NCBI RefSeq assembly: GCF_004791025.1 | Contig: NZ_SRUO01000004.1 | Coordinates: 434,001 to 498,000, forward strand | Source of the DNA: Mesorhizobium sp. M4B.F.Ca.ET.203.01.1.1 | GTDB lineage: Bacteria > Pseudomonadota > Alphaproteobacteria > Rhizobiales > Rhizobiaceae | DNA length: 64,000 nucleotides | Reading direction: 5' to 3' | Part shown: one piece after another, positions 7,422 to 17,327 of the stretch | How positions within the stretch are numbered: position 1 is the first letter of the stretch | Layout of the letters: each line of letters opens with the position of its first letter | Notes under the pieces: generated by a model | Told to the model about the DNA's origin: nothing | What the model saw: only the letters and a program-made list of their open reading frames with translations | Databases searched by the model: none | Made by a program: the position numbers and the translations under genes

Positions 7422-10394
7422 TCATGAGTTCTTAGCACGCAGCAAGAGGTCGAAATCCTGTCTGACCTTTCGCGACGTGTCCTTGAGATGCGCTTCCAGA
7501 ACAGCGAAATCCGGCAGGTCGGTCACCGCCAGAAGCAGATCCGAGAGCCCCGGCGGCACGTCGTCGCGCTGGAACTCACCGGTGAGGCAGAGCCTGATCA
7601 TCTGGGTCAGCGCGAGATAGAGCGCGTAGGCATCGCACAGTTGCTGCCTGACATCGGCGCCGGCGAAATCGGGAGAAAGCCGCGCCAGGATGTCGGCCGT
7701 CGCGGTCACCCTGCGGCCAGCCTCGACGACATGGCCGGTGAGCACCGCCACCTGGGCGATGAATTCGAGATCGATCAGGCCGCCCGGGATCAGCTTGATG
7801 TCCCAGCGGTCGCGCGGCGGCTTTTCCTTCTCGATCAGCGCGCGCATCTCCGACGCCTCGGCCACCACCTTGGGGGCGTCGCGCTGCAGGGCCAGCACGG
7901 CGGCCACCTCCGTCTCCACCTCGGCGCAGAGTGCGGCGTCACCGCCTATGGCGCGCGCCCGCGCCAGCGCCATGTGCTCCCAGGTCCAGGCGTCCTGGCG
8001 CTGGTACTTCTTGAAGGCATCGACGTGAGTGGCGACCGGCCCCTTGTTGCCGGAGGGGCGCAAGCGAAGGTCCAGCTCGTAGAGCACGCCCTCCGCCGTC
8101 GGCGCCGAGACGGCGGCAATCAGGCGCTGCGTCATGCGGGTATAGTAGTGGGAGGGCGCAAGCGGCTTTTCGCCGTCGGACTCCTCTGCGTCCGGATCGT
8201 GGTCGTAGAGCAGGATCAGGTCGACATCGGAGCCCGCCGTCAGCTCGCGGCTGCCGAGCTTGCCCATGCCGAGCAGCGCCACCGTGCCGCCGGCGATGCT
8301 GCCGTGGCGCAGCGCGAATTCGGCGATGACCGCCTGCAATGCCGCCTCGATGGTGAGATCGGCAAGGTCGGAAAAGGCGCGGCCGGCGCGGGCCGGATCG
8401 ATGGCGCCGGCAAGCAGCCTGACGCCGATCAGGAATTTTTGTTCCGAGGCAAAGATGCGCAAGCGATCGAGCACGTCCTCGTAGGCGCGGTCGCCCTCGA
8501 TGAAAGCGGCGAGCCGCGCCGAGAGATAGGCGCGGTCGGGCAGTTCGGCGAGCAGAGCCGGATCGAGCAGGCCGTCGAAGACATGCGGCCGGCGTGTGAT
8601 GATGGCGGCAAGCCTCGGGGCGGCGCCCATGATCGTCGCCATCAATTTCAGCAGAGCCGGGTTGGACTGCAGCAGCGAGAAAAGCTGGATGCCGGCAGGC
8701 AGGCCGGCAAGGAACTCGTCGAAGCGCATCACCGCCTCGTCGGCCCGCCGCGTCTGGCCGAAAGCCTTGAGCAGCGCCGGCGTCAGTTCGGTCAGCCGCT
8801 CGCGCGCCTCCGCCGACAGGGTGACGCGGTAGCGGCCGAAATGCCAGCCGCGGATGACGCGGCAGATGTCGCTCGGCCGCTGGAAGCCGAGGCGCTGCAA
8901 GGTCTGCAGCGTATCGGGATCGTCGACGTCGCCGGTGAAGACCAGGTTGCCGACGCCGGCCGAAAGTTCCGGCGCGGTCTCGAACAAAGCCGCATAGTGA
9001 CGCTCGACCTGCTGCAGCGAGGCGCGGAAGGCCTCGGCGAAGCGCGCCTGGTCGACAAAGCCGAGCATGCGGGCGATGCGCTCCAGCCCCTCGTCGCTCT
9101 CGGGCAGGATATGGGTCTGCTCGTCCGCGACCATCTGGATGGCATGCTCAACGCGGCGCAGGAACCAGTATTGCCGGGCGAGGGCATCGCGCGCGTCGGC
9201 GGTGATCCAGCCGCGCGCGGCAAGCTGGCCGAGCATCGGCACCGTCTCGCGGCCGCGCAGTTCCGGGAAGCGGCCGCCGGCAATCAACTGCTGCGTCTGG
9301 ACGAAGAACTCGATCTCGCGGATGCCGCCGCGACCGAGCTTGACGTTGTGGCCCTTGACCGCGATCTCGCCGTGGCCCTTGTGCGCATGGATCTGGCGCT
9401 TGATTGAGTGGACGTCGGCGATCGCCGCGTAGTCCATGTATTTGCGCCAGACATAAGGCTGCAGCTCTTTCAGGAACGCAGCGCCCGCGGCGAGATCGCC
9501 GGCCACGGGACGCGCCTTGATCATGGCGGCGCGCTCCCAGTTCTGACCGCGCCCCTCATAGTAGTGAAGCGCCGCCTCGACCGGTATCGCCAGCGGCGTC
9601 GAGCCGGGATCGGGCCGCAGCCTCAAATCGGTGCGGAAGACATAGCCATGCTCGGTGCGGTCCTGGAGGATCCGCACGAGGCGGCGTGTGAGGCGCGCAA
9701 ACAATTCCGTCGCATCGAGCGGATCGACGATCGCCGGCGCGTCGGGATCGAAGAAGACGACGAGGTCGATGTCGGACGAAAAATTCAGCTCATGCGCGCC
9801 GAGCTTGCCCATGCCGAGCAGGATCCAGCCCGACTGGCGCGCCGGGTTTTCGGGGTTGGGCAATCTGAGCTTGCCCTGCCCGTGCGCGTCGCGCAGCAAA
9901 AAATCGACGGCGGCGCGGGTGCAGGCGTCGGCGAGGTCGCTGAGGCGCCGCACGGTCAGCGCCGGCTCGGCCTCGCCGGCGAGATCGGCCAAGGCGATCA
10001 GGAAATGCGACTCCGTCTTCCATTGCCTGAGCTCCATCATCAGGCTCTGTTCGGAGACCGTCTCGGCCCGCGCCGCCTTGCCTATGGCCTCGCCGATCGC
10101 TGCAAGCCGAGCCTTCACATCGGTGTCGAACAAGACATCGAGGATTTGCGGGCGGCGCCGCGCCACATCGCGCAGGAATGGCGACAGGTCGAAGACGGCG
10201 GCGAGGAGGTCCTGGTCCACGCCCTCGGCCGCCAGGAATGTTTCCAGGCGGGCAAGGCCTTCTTCCGCGGCCGCCGAAGCGATTTCCGACAATTCGCGTC
10301 TTGCGCGATCTGCGTCCAGCGGCAAAAGCGTTGCCGCCGGTTGCAGGCGCCATTCGGTATCAATGCGTTTCGCAGCCATCCTCACCGCCATCAT
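7422..10394 (-). CDS. glnE: Bifunctional glutamine synthetase adenylyltransferase / deadenylylase
   Basis: This 990-residue cytoplasmic enzyme adds AMP to, or removes it phosphorolytically from, glutamine synthetase in answer to PII signals and glutamine, setting nitrogen assimilation. It has the expected two nucleotidyltransferase halves: an N-terminal deadenylylase domain with SSDIDLVVFFD near residue 205 and a C-terminal adenylylase domain with GSDVDLILLYDHD near 718, joined by a helical linker. Its length is normal for the family. The ATG overlaps the stop of the upstream sensor kinase as ATGA (10391-10394), so it is translationally coupled to the two-component pair. That coupling of glnE to an OmpR/EnvZ-type system is a feature of this locus. 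Confidence 0.97.
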   Translation of the reverse strand: MMAVRMAAKRIDTEWRLQPAATLLPLDADRARRELSEIASAAAEEGLARLETFLAAEGVDQDLLAAVFDLSPFLRDVARRRPQILDVLFDTDVKARLAAIGEAIGKAARAETVSEQSLMMELRQWKTESHFLIALADLAGEAEPALTVRRLSDLADACTRAAVDFLLRDAHGQGKLRLPNPENPARQSGWILLGMGKLGAHELNFSSDIDLVVFFDPDAPAIVDPLDATELFARLTRRLVRILQDRTEHGYVFRTDLRLRPDPGSTPLAIPVEAALHYYEGRGQNWERAAMIKARPVAGDLAAGAAFLKELQPYVWRKYMDYAAIADVHSIKRQIHAHKGHGEIAVKGHNVKLGRGGIREIEFFVQTQQLIAGGRFPELRGRETVPMLGQLAARGWITADARDALARQYWFLRRVEHAIQMVADEQTHILPESDEGLERIARMLGFVDQARFAEAFRASLQQVERHYAALFETAPELSAGVGNLVFTGDVDDPDTLQTLQRLGFQRPSDICRVIRGWHFGRYRVTLSAEARERLTELTPALLKAFGQTRRADEAVMRFDEFLAGLPAGIQLFSLLQSNPALLKLMATIMGAAPRLAAIITRRPHVFDGLLDPALLAELPDRAYLSARLAAFIEGDRAYEDVLDRLRIFASEQKFLIGVRLLAGAIDPARAGRAFSDLADLTIEAALQAVIAEFALRHGSIAGGTVALLGMGKLGSRELTAGSDVDLILLYDHDPDAEESDGEKPLAPSHYYTRMTQRLIAAVSAPTAEGVLYELDLRLRPSGNKGPVATHVDAFKKYQRQDAWTWEHMALARARAIGGDAALCAEVETEVAAVLALQRDAPKVVAEASEMRALIEKEKPPRDRWDIKLIPGGLIDLEFIAQVAVLTGHVVEAGRRVTATADILARLSPDFAGADVRQQLCDAYALYLALTQMIRLCLTGEFQRDDVPPGLSDLLLAVTDLPDFAVLEAHLKDTSRKVRQDFDLLLRAKNS

Positions 10395-11866
10395 TGGTTC
10401 TCCCGTGCGGGAAAACTCATGATAACGGACAATCCGGGATTGGCGGGCAGAAGATCAAGCCTGCCCTTGTGGAAAGTCATGATCGCCTTGGCGAGGCTCA
10501 GGCCTAGGCCCGACCCTGGCTGCGAGCGGCTCTTCTCCAGCCGCACGAAGCGCTCGGTCACCCTGGCGCGATCGGCATCGTCGGGAATGCCCTGGCCATT
10601 GTCCGTGACCGACAGCCTGACTTCCCTGTCGATGCGCTGCAGCGCCACGCGGACGGACGGCTTCGTCGTCGCGTCGGTCGAATATTTGATGGCATTGTCG
10701 ACGATGTTCGAAAGCGCCTGGCCGATCAGTTCGCGATTGCCGTTGACGGCGAAATCCTCCTCGACGGAGGTCTCGATCGTCACGCCAGCCTCTTCGGCCA
10801 CCGGCTCGTAGAGCTCGACGACGTCGCGGACGGCTGCCGCAAGGTCGACCGGGCTGGTGGTCTCCGAGGAATAGCCGGCCTCCAGCCTGGAGATCATCAG
10901 GATGGCGTTGAAGGTCTTTATCAGCTGGTCGGATTCGGCAATCGTGCTTTCCAGCGCCTGCCGGTAGTCGGGGGTCTTTTGCCGGCCGGCAAGCGTTGCC
11001 TCGGCGCGGTTGCGCAGCCTGGTCAGCGGCGTCTTCAGATCATGCGCGATGTTGTCGGAAACCTGCTTCAGCCCCTCGTTCAGCTTGGCGATCCTGGCCA
11101 GCATGGCGTTGAGGTTCTCGGACAGGCGATCGAACTCGTCGCCGGCGCCGGTGACCGGGAGACGACCGGTAAGGTCGCCGCCCATGATGCGGCGGCTGGC
11201 CTCGGACACACTGTCGATGCGCTTCAGCGCGGCGCGCCCGACGAAGAACCAGATCAGGAGCCCGCCAAGCCCCATCATGCCCAGCGCCAGCATCAGGGCG
11301 CGGCGGATGACGGCGCGGAAGCGCTCGGGCTCGCCGAGGTCGCGGCCGACCAGCATGATCATCTGGTTGGGAAGTCTCAGCACCAGCGCGATCGCGTTGT
11401 GGCCCTTTTCGCCCTCGGACTGCGTCTCGTTCTCGCCAGCCGGGGGCGTGGTCTGGTCGGGAGCCTGATTGCGCTGCCGTTCGAGTTCGCCCTCGCCGAA
11501 GCGCTGATATGAGAACGGCTCGGTCGTCCAGCCCTCGGTCTCGATCACCCCGGGCGCCAGGCTCTGCACGTTGCCGGTCAGGATCTGGCCGTTAGCGTCG
11601 GCGATGAGATAGAGATTGGCGCCGGGCTGGCGGGACCGGGCTTCGACAACGCGGACCAGAACCGGCAGGCCGCCGCGCTGATAGGCGCGGGCAAGCCCCA
11701 GTACCTCGTCGTTGATGGTCTCCTGCGTCTGCGCGGTCAGCATGCGCGCCGACAGCGAGGTCATGTAGAAGACCAGCAGCACGGCGCACAGGGCGAAGAG
11801 CAGGAAATAGAGCGCCGAGAGCCGCGCTGCCGTCGTCCTCATGATGGCGGGCACGGACAATGCCAT
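10391..11866 (-). CDS. Two-component sensor histidine kinase with HAMP domain
   Basis: This 491-residue inner-membrane kinase is the partner of the response regulator just upstream. A first membrane helix (about residues 14-36), a periplasmic sensor of about 140 residues with a low-complexity acidic/proline segment, and a second helix (GMMGLGGLLIWFFVG) lead to a HAMP linker. A HisKA domain follows with phospho-acceptor His275 in NIAHDLKTPLTRLRNR, then a HATPase (NIVDNAIKYS; DNGQGIP; GSGLGLSLAK). It starts 8 nt after the regulator stop and overlaps glnE by 4 nt. The N-terminus could instead be the ATG 24 nt inside. The signal is unknown; adjacency to degP suggests envelope stress, by inference only. 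Confidence 0.92.
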   Translation of the reverse strand: MALSVPAIMRTTAARLSALYFLLFALCAVLLVFYMTSLSARMLTAQTQETINDEVLGLARAYQRGGLPVLVRVVEARSRQPGANLYLIADANGQILTGNVQSLAPGVIETEGWTTEPFSYQRFGEGELERQRNQAPDQTTPPAGENETQSEGEKGHNAIALVLRLPNQMIMLVGRDLGEPERFRAVIRRALMLALGMMGLGGLLIWFFVGRAALKRIDSVSEASRRIMGGDLTGRLPVTGAGDEFDRLSENLNAMLARIAKLNEGLKQVSDNIAHDLKTPLTRLRNRAEATLAGRQKTPDYRQALESTIAESDQLIKTFNAILMISRLEAGYSSETTSPVDLAAAVRDVVELYEPVAEEAGVTIETSVEEDFAVNGNRELIGQALSNIVDNAIKYSTDATTKPSVRVALQRIDREVRLSVTDNGQGIPDDADRARVTERFVRLEKSRSQPGSGLGLSLAKAIMTFHKGRLDLLPANPGLSVIMSFPARENQ

Positions 11867-11874
11867 GGCAGGTG

Positions 11875-12549
11875 CTACCCGCCCTTCAGCATATAGCCGG
11901 CGCCGCGAACCGTGTGCAGGATCGGCTTGTCGAAACCCTTCTCGATCTTGCCGCGCAGGCGCGAGACGTGGACGTCGATGACGTTGGTCTGCGGATCGAA
12001 ATGATAGTCCCAGACATTCTCGAGCAGCATGGTCCGCGTCACCACCTGGCCGGCATGGCGCATCAGATATTCGAGCAGGCGGAACTCGCGCGGCTGCAGC
12101 GTGATCTCGCGCGCGGCGCGGCGGACCGAATGGGAGAGCCGGTCGAGCTCGAGATCGCCGACCCGGTAGACGGTTTCGGCTTCCCTGGCGCTGGCGCGGC
12201 GGTTCAGCACCTCGACGCGGGCGAGCAGTTCGGAAAAGGCATAGGGCTTGGTCAGATAGTCGTCGCCGCCGGCGCGCAGGCCGGTGACGCGATCGTCGAC
12301 CTCGCCCAGCGCCGACAGGATCAGCACCGGCGTCGTGTTGCCCCTGGAGCGCAGGCCGGCGATCACCGACAGGCCGTCGCGGCGCGGCATCATGCGATCG
12401 ACAACCATGACGTCATAGTCGCCGGCATCGGCGAGCGCGAAGCCGGTTTCGCCGTCGCCGGCGACATGGGCGGTGTGGCCGGCCTCGGCAAAGGCCTTCT
12501 GCAGATAGTCGGCGGCCTCGCGATCGTCTTCTATGACCAGAATCTTCAT
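11875..12549 (-). CDS. OmpR/PhoB-family response regulator
   Basis: This 224-residue DNA-binding regulator has an N-terminal receiver domain (IEDD acidic pocket, phospho-acceptor Asp51 in MVVDRMMP, conserved Lys in LTKPY) and a C-terminal winged helix of OmpR type (LQPREFRLLEYLMRH and VHVSRLRGKIEKGF). It is first in a regulator-kinase-glnE operon: the kinase begins 8 nt after its stop. The reading frame extends 51 nt upstream, but the receiver fold begins with MKILVIEDD, so I use the ATG at 12549. A 10-bp hairpin separates it from degP. Confidence 0.94.
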   Translation of the reverse strand: MKILVIEDDREAADYLQKAFAEAGHTAHVAGDGETGFALADAGDYDVMVVDRMMPRRDGLSVIAGLRSRGNTTPVLILSALGEVDDRVTGLRAGGDDYLTKPYAFSELLARVEVLNRRASAREAETVYRVGDLELDRLSHSVRRAAREITLQPREFRLLEYLMRHAGQVVTRTMLLENVWDYHFDPQTNVIDVHVSRLRGKIEKGFDKPILHTVRGAGYMLKGG

Positions 12550-12623
12550 AGAGCCGTTATACGCAATTTCGCTCTGAGATTGAGTGGCCGGCATGAGCAT
12601 CAGGGCCTTTGATGGTTGGGAGC

Positions 12624-12651
12624 GGCAGCGGGCGATGGGAAGCCCGCTGCC
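12624..12651. terminator. GC-rich hairpin between degP and the response regulator
   Basis: GGCAGCGGGC (12624-12633) and GCCCGCTGCC (12642-12651) form a perfect 10-bp stem with an 8-nt loop. It lies after the degP stop on the minus strand and before the regulator gene, so it may separate the two transcripts. There is no strong U-tract. Confidence 0.5.
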
Positions 12652-12758
12652 GCCGGGGTCGGAACACGGTGACTGACTAACGTATTCGGGCCCCGTGCTT
12701 TCCCCTGCGGCGGCTCGGGGGTGTTGAAACCGCCGCTTCGGGAAAAGTTGCGCGATCG

Positions 12759-14309
12759 TCAGCCCTTGGCGACGGGCAGCGCGACGAAGCGGTTCGCGTC
12801 GTCGCGGGTGATCTGCACCAGCACCGCCTTGCGGCCCGACTTCACCGCGTCGGCCATCGCCTTGTCGACATCTGCCGTGCCGCTCACCTCGGTCGAGTTG
12901 ACCGAGGTGATGACATCGCCGGGCTGGATGCCGCGATCGGCGGCGTCGCTGTCGGGATCGACATCGGTGACCACCAGCCCTTTGCCGTTATCCGACTTGG
13001 TGACGGTGAGGCCGAGATCGGCCAGCGTATCGGCCTTTGGCGTCGCCGGCTGCTTGCTGTCATCGTTCGACGCCTGCTTGTCGCCCGCCGGCAGCTTGCC
13101 GAGGTCGACCTTGACGTTCTCGCTCTTGCCGTCGCGCCACACGGTGACATCCACCGACTTGCCCGGCGCATAGGCGCCGATCAGACGGGCGAGCTCTTTC
13201 GGCGAAGCGACGTCCTTGCCGTCGACCTGGGTGATGACATCGCCGGCGGCAATACCTGCCCTCTTGCCAGGGCCGTCGTCCTGGGCGCTCGACACCAGCG
13301 CGCCCTTTTCGGACTTCAGCCCGAGTGACTCGGCGATGTCGGAGGTGACCGGTTGGATCTCGACGCCCAGCCAGCCGCGCTGGACGGAGCCGCTCTTCAT
13401 CAGGTCCTGCACCACTTCCTTGGCGGTCGAGGCCGGGATGTCGAAGGCGATGCCGACGCTGCCGCCCGAGGGCGAGAAGATCGCGGTGTTGATGCCGACG
13501 ACCTGGCCGTTGAGGTTGAAGGTCGGGCCGCCCGAATTGCCGCGATTTACCGAGGCGTCGATCTGCAGGAAGTCGTCATAGGGGCCGGCGCCGATATCGC
13601 GGCCGCGGGCCGAGACTATGCCGGCGGTCACGGTGCCGCCAAGGCCGAACGGATTGCCGACGGCCACCACCCAGTCACCGACGCGAACCTTGGAATCGTC
13701 GGCGAAGTCGACATAGGTGAACTTGCCGTCGCCTTCGACCTTGAGCACGGCGAGATCGGTGCGCGGATCGGTGCCGATCAGCTTGGCGTCGAGCTCCTTG
13801 CCGTCGTTCATCACCACGGTGAAAGCGGAGCCCTCTTCGACGACATGGTTGTTGGTGACGAGGTAGCCGTCATCGGAGATGAAGAAGCCGGAGCCCTGAG
13901 CGACCGGGCGCGGCTGGCCGTCATTGTGGCCGCGGTGATTGAAACGGCGCATGCCGAACTGGCCGCCCTGATCGCCGAAGCCACGGAATTCCTTGAAGAA
14001 GCGGCGCAGCTGCGGATTGTCGGGCAGGTTGTTCATGCCGTCCTGATCGTCGGACTGGTCGGAACCGTCATCGGCGGCGGGCTCGATCTTGGCCTTGACT
14101 TTGACGCTGACGACGGCCGGGGAAACGCGCTCGACGACATCGGCGAAGCTTGGAACCTGCGGCGCCTCGACACGCACTGCATCGGCCAGAACGGGGGCGG
14201 TTCCGGTGGCGAGCGCGCCGACGCCGAGCGCGCCTATGACAGCCAGCGACGCAACGGTCGCGGTCAGCCGCTTGCGGGTGCCGAAATATGAATTGGGGGC
14301 AATATTCAT
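12759..14309 (-). CDS. degP: DegP/HtrA-type periplasmic serine protease
   Basis: This 516-residue Do-family protease/chaperone degrades misfolded envelope proteins. A long signal segment (TVASLAVIGALGVGALATG, cleavage near VLA-DA) precedes a trypsin-like domain with the triad His155 (TNNHVV), Asp185 (RTDLAVL) and Ser259 (GNSGGP), and then two PDZ domains (about 300-390 and 420-510). The insert between the signal peptide and protease (Asp/Gln-rich, then a His/Gly/Arg-rich stretch) matches the Q-linker/LA-loop region. The ATG at 14309 is preceded by AGAGGA. The open frame runs far upstream through the cytochrome biogenesis gene, but that extension is the out-of-frame shadow of cycL. Position after cycHJKL is typical of rhizobia. 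Confidence 0.95.
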   Translation of the reverse strand: MNIAPNSYFGTRKRLTATVASLAVIGALGVGALATGTAPVLADAVRVEAPQVPSFADVVERVSPAVVSVKVKAKIEPAADDGSDQSDDQDGMNNLPDNPQLRRFFKEFRGFGDQGGQFGMRRFNHRGHNDGQPRPVAQGSGFFISDDGYLVTNNHVVEEGSAFTVVMNDGKELDAKLIGTDPRTDLAVLKVEGDGKFTYVDFADDSKVRVGDWVVAVGNPFGLGGTVTAGIVSARGRDIGAGPYDDFLQIDASVNRGNSGGPTFNLNGQVVGINTAIFSPSGGSVGIAFDIPASTAKEVVQDLMKSGSVQRGWLGVEIQPVTSDIAESLGLKSEKGALVSSAQDDGPGKRAGIAAGDVITQVDGKDVASPKELARLIGAYAPGKSVDVTVWRDGKSENVKVDLGKLPAGDKQASNDDSKQPATPKADTLADLGLTVTKSDNGKGLVVTDVDPDSDAADRGIQPGDVITSVNSTEVSGTADVDKAMADAVKSGRKAVLVQITRDDANRFVALPVAKG

Positions 14310-14428
14310 GGGTCTCGTATCCTCTTTCACAAGGGATGCGCTCAGGCTGGCATCCTCCGGCAAGAGGAATAGAGAGCCGCACATTACGGCGCCATTTCCG
14401 GTACATGAAAGTTTTGTAATGTTGGTGC

Positions 14429-14893
14429 TCAGTCGCGCAGCATCTTGTCCAGCGCCGCCTGCTCCTCGGCGGTGAGCGTGTTCGCGGGGGCCGAGCGGCG
14501 TGAGCGGGCGCTGAGCAGGATGAACAACCCGCCGGCAAGGAGAAGAATGACCGGCGTGCCCCACAGCAGCGCGTTGCGCAGGCTGAAGCGCGGCTTCAAC
14601 AGCACGAACTCGCCATAGCGAGAGACGATGTAGTCCATCACCTGCTGGTCGCTGTCGCCGGCAACGAGGCGCTGGCGCACCAGGAGGCGCAGGTCGCGGG
14701 CGAGGTCGGCGTCGGATTCGTCGATCGACTGGTTCTGGCAGACCATGCAGCGCAGCCCTTCCGACAGCGCGCGCGCCCTCGCCTCCAGCGCCGGATCGGC
14801 GAGCACCTCGTCGGGCTTCACCGCGAAGGCGCTGCCGGCGAAGAGCAGGCCCAGCAGCAACGCCAGCGAGGCGAGCGAAAGCCTGACCTTCAT
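14429..14893 (-). CDS. cycL: Cytochrome c biogenesis thiol reductase CcmH/CycL
   Basis: This 154-residue membrane-anchored periplasmic protein keeps the CxxCH cysteines of apocytochrome c reduced before haem ligation. It has a signal peptide ([15 protein letters not shown]), the redox pair Cys49-Cys52 in LRCMVCQNQ, the characteristic helical segment [21 protein letters not shown], and a C-terminal membrane anchor ([18 protein letters not shown]). The ATG overlaps the cycK stop as ATGA, so it is the last gene of the cycHJKL operon. The frame is open 150 nt upstream but inside cycK. Confidence 0.96.
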   Translation of the reverse strand: MKVRLSLASLALLLGLLFAGSAFAVKPDEVLADPALEARARALSEGLRCMVCQNQSIDESDADLARDLRLLVRQRLVAGDSDQQVMDYIVSRYGEFVLLKPRFSLRNALLWGTPVILLLAGGLFILLSARSRRSAPANTLTAEEQAALDKMLRD

Positions 14894-16881
14894 GGCGCGC
14901 TCGCGGCAGGCGCGGCGCCGGCCGGCTTGCGGCGGCGCGACGGCGCACCGACGCGCAGGCGGCGGTCCATCAGCGACATCAAAGCGCCCGCCATCATCAC
15001 CAGGGCGCCGCCCCAGATCAGCGTCACCAGCGGCTTCCACCACAGCCGAACGACGACGGAGCCGTCATTGCCCTCGTCGCCGAGCGAAAGGTAGAGCTGA
15101 CTGAACCCGATCGTCCTGATGCCGGATTCGGTCGTCGTCGTCTGCCGCACCGGATAGAAGCGCTTTGCCGAGCTGATCTCGCCCTTGGCGTTGCCGTCGG
15201 TGCCGATGACGAGGAAGCGGCCACGATCCTCGCTGTAGTTCGGTCCCTGCGCCGGGTAGAGGCCCTCGAAGCGCAGCGTGTTACCGGAAAGCTCCACCGT
15301 TTCGCCGGCGTGCATGGTCAGGATCTTCTCGGTGCCGAATGAGACCGTGCCGACGATGCCGAGCAGGGTCAGGCCAAGGCCGAGATGGGCAAGCGCGGTG
15401 CCGAACACGGAGCGCGGCAGGCCGGTAAAGCGGCTGAGCACAACCGCCGGCGCAACATTGCCGAGCCCGGACTTGACGGCGAGATCGGTGAGCGCGCCGC
15501 AGAGCAGCCAGACGGCGAGACCGACGCCAAGGGCGGCGAACACCGAGGCGCCGTCGATGAACAGCGCCGTCACCAGCACGGCGACGAGCGCTGCGGCGAA
15601 GGCCGCCATAAGGCGCTGGGCGGCCGCAAGGACATCGCCGCGCTTCCAGGCAAGCAGCGGCCCGAACGGCACGATCGCCAAGAGCGGCAGCATCAGCGGG
15701 CCGAAGGTGAGGTCGAAGAACGGCGCGCCAACCGAGATCTTGCCGCCGGTGACGGCTTCGAGCGCCAGCGGATAGAGCGTGCCGACGAGCACGGTTGCCG
15801 TGGCGGTGGTGAGAAACAGATTGTTGAGGACGAGCGCGCCCTCGCGCGAGATCGGATGGAACAGGCCGCCGGCTGTCAGCCTCGAGGCGCGCAGCGCGAA
15901 CAGCGCCAGCGAACCGCCGATGAACAGCGTCAGGATGCAGAGGATGAAAACGCCGCGCGCCGGGTCAGTGGCAAAGGCATGCACCGAGGTGAGCACGCCG
16001 GAGCGCACCAGGAAGGTGCCAAGCAGCGACAGCGAGAAGGTGAGGATGGCGAGCAGCAGCGTCCATATCTTCAGCGCCGAGCGTTTTTCCATGACGATCG
16101 CCGAATGGAGCAGCGCCGTGCCTGCGAGCCACGGCATGAAGGAGGCGTTCTCGACCGGGTCCCAGAACCAGAAACCGCCCCAGCCGAGCTCGTAATAGGC
16201 CCAGTAGGAGCCCATGGCGATGCCGCCGGTGAGGAACATCCAGGCGACCAGCGTCCATGGCCGCACCCAGCGCGCCCAGGAGGCGTCGATGCGGCCCTCG
16301 ATGAGCGCGGCGACCGAAAAGGAGAAACAGATCGAGAAGCCGACATAGCCGAGATAGAGCAGCGGCGGATGGATGGCGAGGCCGAGGTCCTGCAGGATGG
16401 GGTTGAGATCACGGCCCTCGATCGGCGCCGGATTGAGCCGGATGAAGGGATTGGACGTCGCCAGGATGAACAGGAAGAAGGCGGCGCCGATCGTCCCTTG
16501 CACGGCGAGCACATTGGCCCTGAGGGTTGCCGGAAGGTTGGAGCCGAACACGGCGACAAGCGCGCCGAAAAAGGTCAGGATCAGCACCCAGAGCAGCATC
16601 GAGCCCTCGTGGTTGCCCCAGGTACCGGTGATCCTGTAGATCAGCGGCTGCAGCGAGTGCGAGTTCTCCCAGACGCTCGCCACCGAGAAGTCGGACCCGG
16701 CATAGGCGCTGGCCAGCGCGGCGAAGGACAGCGCGGTGAGCGCGAAGCCGGTGACCGCCACCGGACCGCCAACCGCCATCATTTTCAGGTTGCCGACGCG
16801 CGCGCCATAGAGCGGCACCAGCATCTGCACCAATGACAGCGCAAAGGCCAGGACGAGCGCGAAATGTCCGGTTTCGACCAT
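14890..16881 (-). CDS. cycK: Haem lyase subunit CcmF/CycK
   Basis: This 663-residue polytopic inner-membrane protein forms the haem lyase that joins haem from CcmE to apocytochrome c. Many hydrophobic helices are present, with the tryptophan-rich WWD haem-handling motif ([18 protein letters not shown]) and the flanking conserved histidines of the family. The length is that of a full CcmF. It shares one nucleotide with the cycJ stop (TAATG) and 4 nt with cycL, so translation of the operon is tightly coupled. Null mutants of this operon in Rhizobium lose all c-type cytochromes and show siderophore/iron defects (established for cycHJKL). Confidence 0.97.
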   Translation of the reverse strand: MVETGHFALVLAFALSLVQMLVPLYGARVGNLKMMAVGGPVAVTGFALTALSFAALASAYAGSDFSVASVWENSHSLQPLIYRITGTWGNHEGSMLLWVLILTFFGALVAVFGSNLPATLRANVLAVQGTIGAAFFLFILATSNPFIRLNPAPIEGRDLNPILQDLGLAIHPPLLYLGYVGFSICFSFSVAALIEGRIDASWARWVRPWTLVAWMFLTGGIAMGSYWAYYELGWGGFWFWDPVENASFMPWLAGTALLHSAIVMEKRSALKIWTLLLAILTFSLSLLGTFLVRSGVLTSVHAFATDPARGVFILCILTLFIGGSLALFALRASRLTAGGLFHPISREGALVLNNLFLTTATATVLVGTLYPLALEAVTGGKISVGAPFFDLTFGPLMLPLLAIVPFGPLLAWKRGDVLAAAQRLMAAFAAALVAVLVTALFIDGASVFAALGVGLAVWLLCGALTDLAVKSGLGNVAPAVVLSRFTGLPRSVFGTALAHLGLGLTLLGIVGTVSFGTEKILTMHAGETVELSGNTLRFEGLYPAQGPNYSEDRGRFLVIGTDGNAKGEISSAKRFYPVRQTTTTESGIRTIGFSQLYLSLGDEGNDGSVVVRLWWKPLVTLIWGGALVMMAGALMSLMDRRLRVGAPSRRRKPAGAAPAASAP

Positions 16882-17324
16882 TATTGGCTCTTGCTTTCCT
16901 GCCAGACACCCTTGGCCTTCAGCCCGTCGGCGACTTCCTTCGGCATGTAGCGCTCGTCATGCTTGGCAAGCACGCTGTCAGCGACGAAAATGCCGTCCGC
17001 GCCAAAGCTGCCTTCTGTGATGACGCCCTGCTCCTCGCGAAACAGGTCGGGCAGGATGCCAGTATAGGTGACCTTGACCGATTTCTGCTTGTCGGTCACC
17101 GAAAAGGCGACCGTCGCGCCCTGCCCGCGCACGATCGTGCCCTTTTCGACGAGCCCGCCAAGGCGGATGCGCTGGCCGGGCTGGACAGTCGCTGTTGCCA
17201 GATCGCCGGGCATGTAGAAATAGGACGCCTTCTGGCCAAGCGCGTAGAAGGTGAGACCGGTCGCGGCGGCGAGGAATGCCAGCCCGGCCACGATCACCGA
17301 CAGTCGCTTCTGCTTGCGCGTCAT
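16881..17324 (-). CDS. cycJ: Periplasmic haem chaperone CcmE/CycJ
   Basis: This 147-residue protein carries haem covalently across the periplasm. One N-terminal membrane anchor ([23 protein letters not shown]) precedes an OB-fold beta domain. The haem-binding motif [11 protein letters not shown] contains His122, which forms the covalent haem bond, and Tyr126. Only 3 nt separate it from cycH, and its stop shares an A with the cycK start. All three features match the CcmE family; haem attachment itself is inferred from the conserved histidine. Confidence 0.97.
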   Translation of the reverse strand: MTRKQKRLSVIVAGLAFLAAATGLTFYALGQKASYFYMPGDLATATVQPGQRIRLGGLVEKGTIVRGQGATVAFSVTDKQKSVKVTYTGILPDLFREEQGVITEGSFGADGIFVADSVLAKHDERYMPKEVADGLKAKGVWQESKSQ

Positions 17325-17327
17325 CGT

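Noticed and set aside
7488..9407. 639-codon open frame antisense to glnE
   Set aside because: It mirrors the third-position GC bias of glnE, whose motifs are complete; no domain is seen in the antisense product.
12759..14948. Longer 729-residue version of the DegP frame
   Set aside because: The extra 5' part is the shadow of cycL; a good start and signal peptide occur at 14309.
15385..16836. 483-codon open frame antisense to cycK
   Set aside because: Low-complexity Arg/Gln/Glu product facing a clear CcmF gene.
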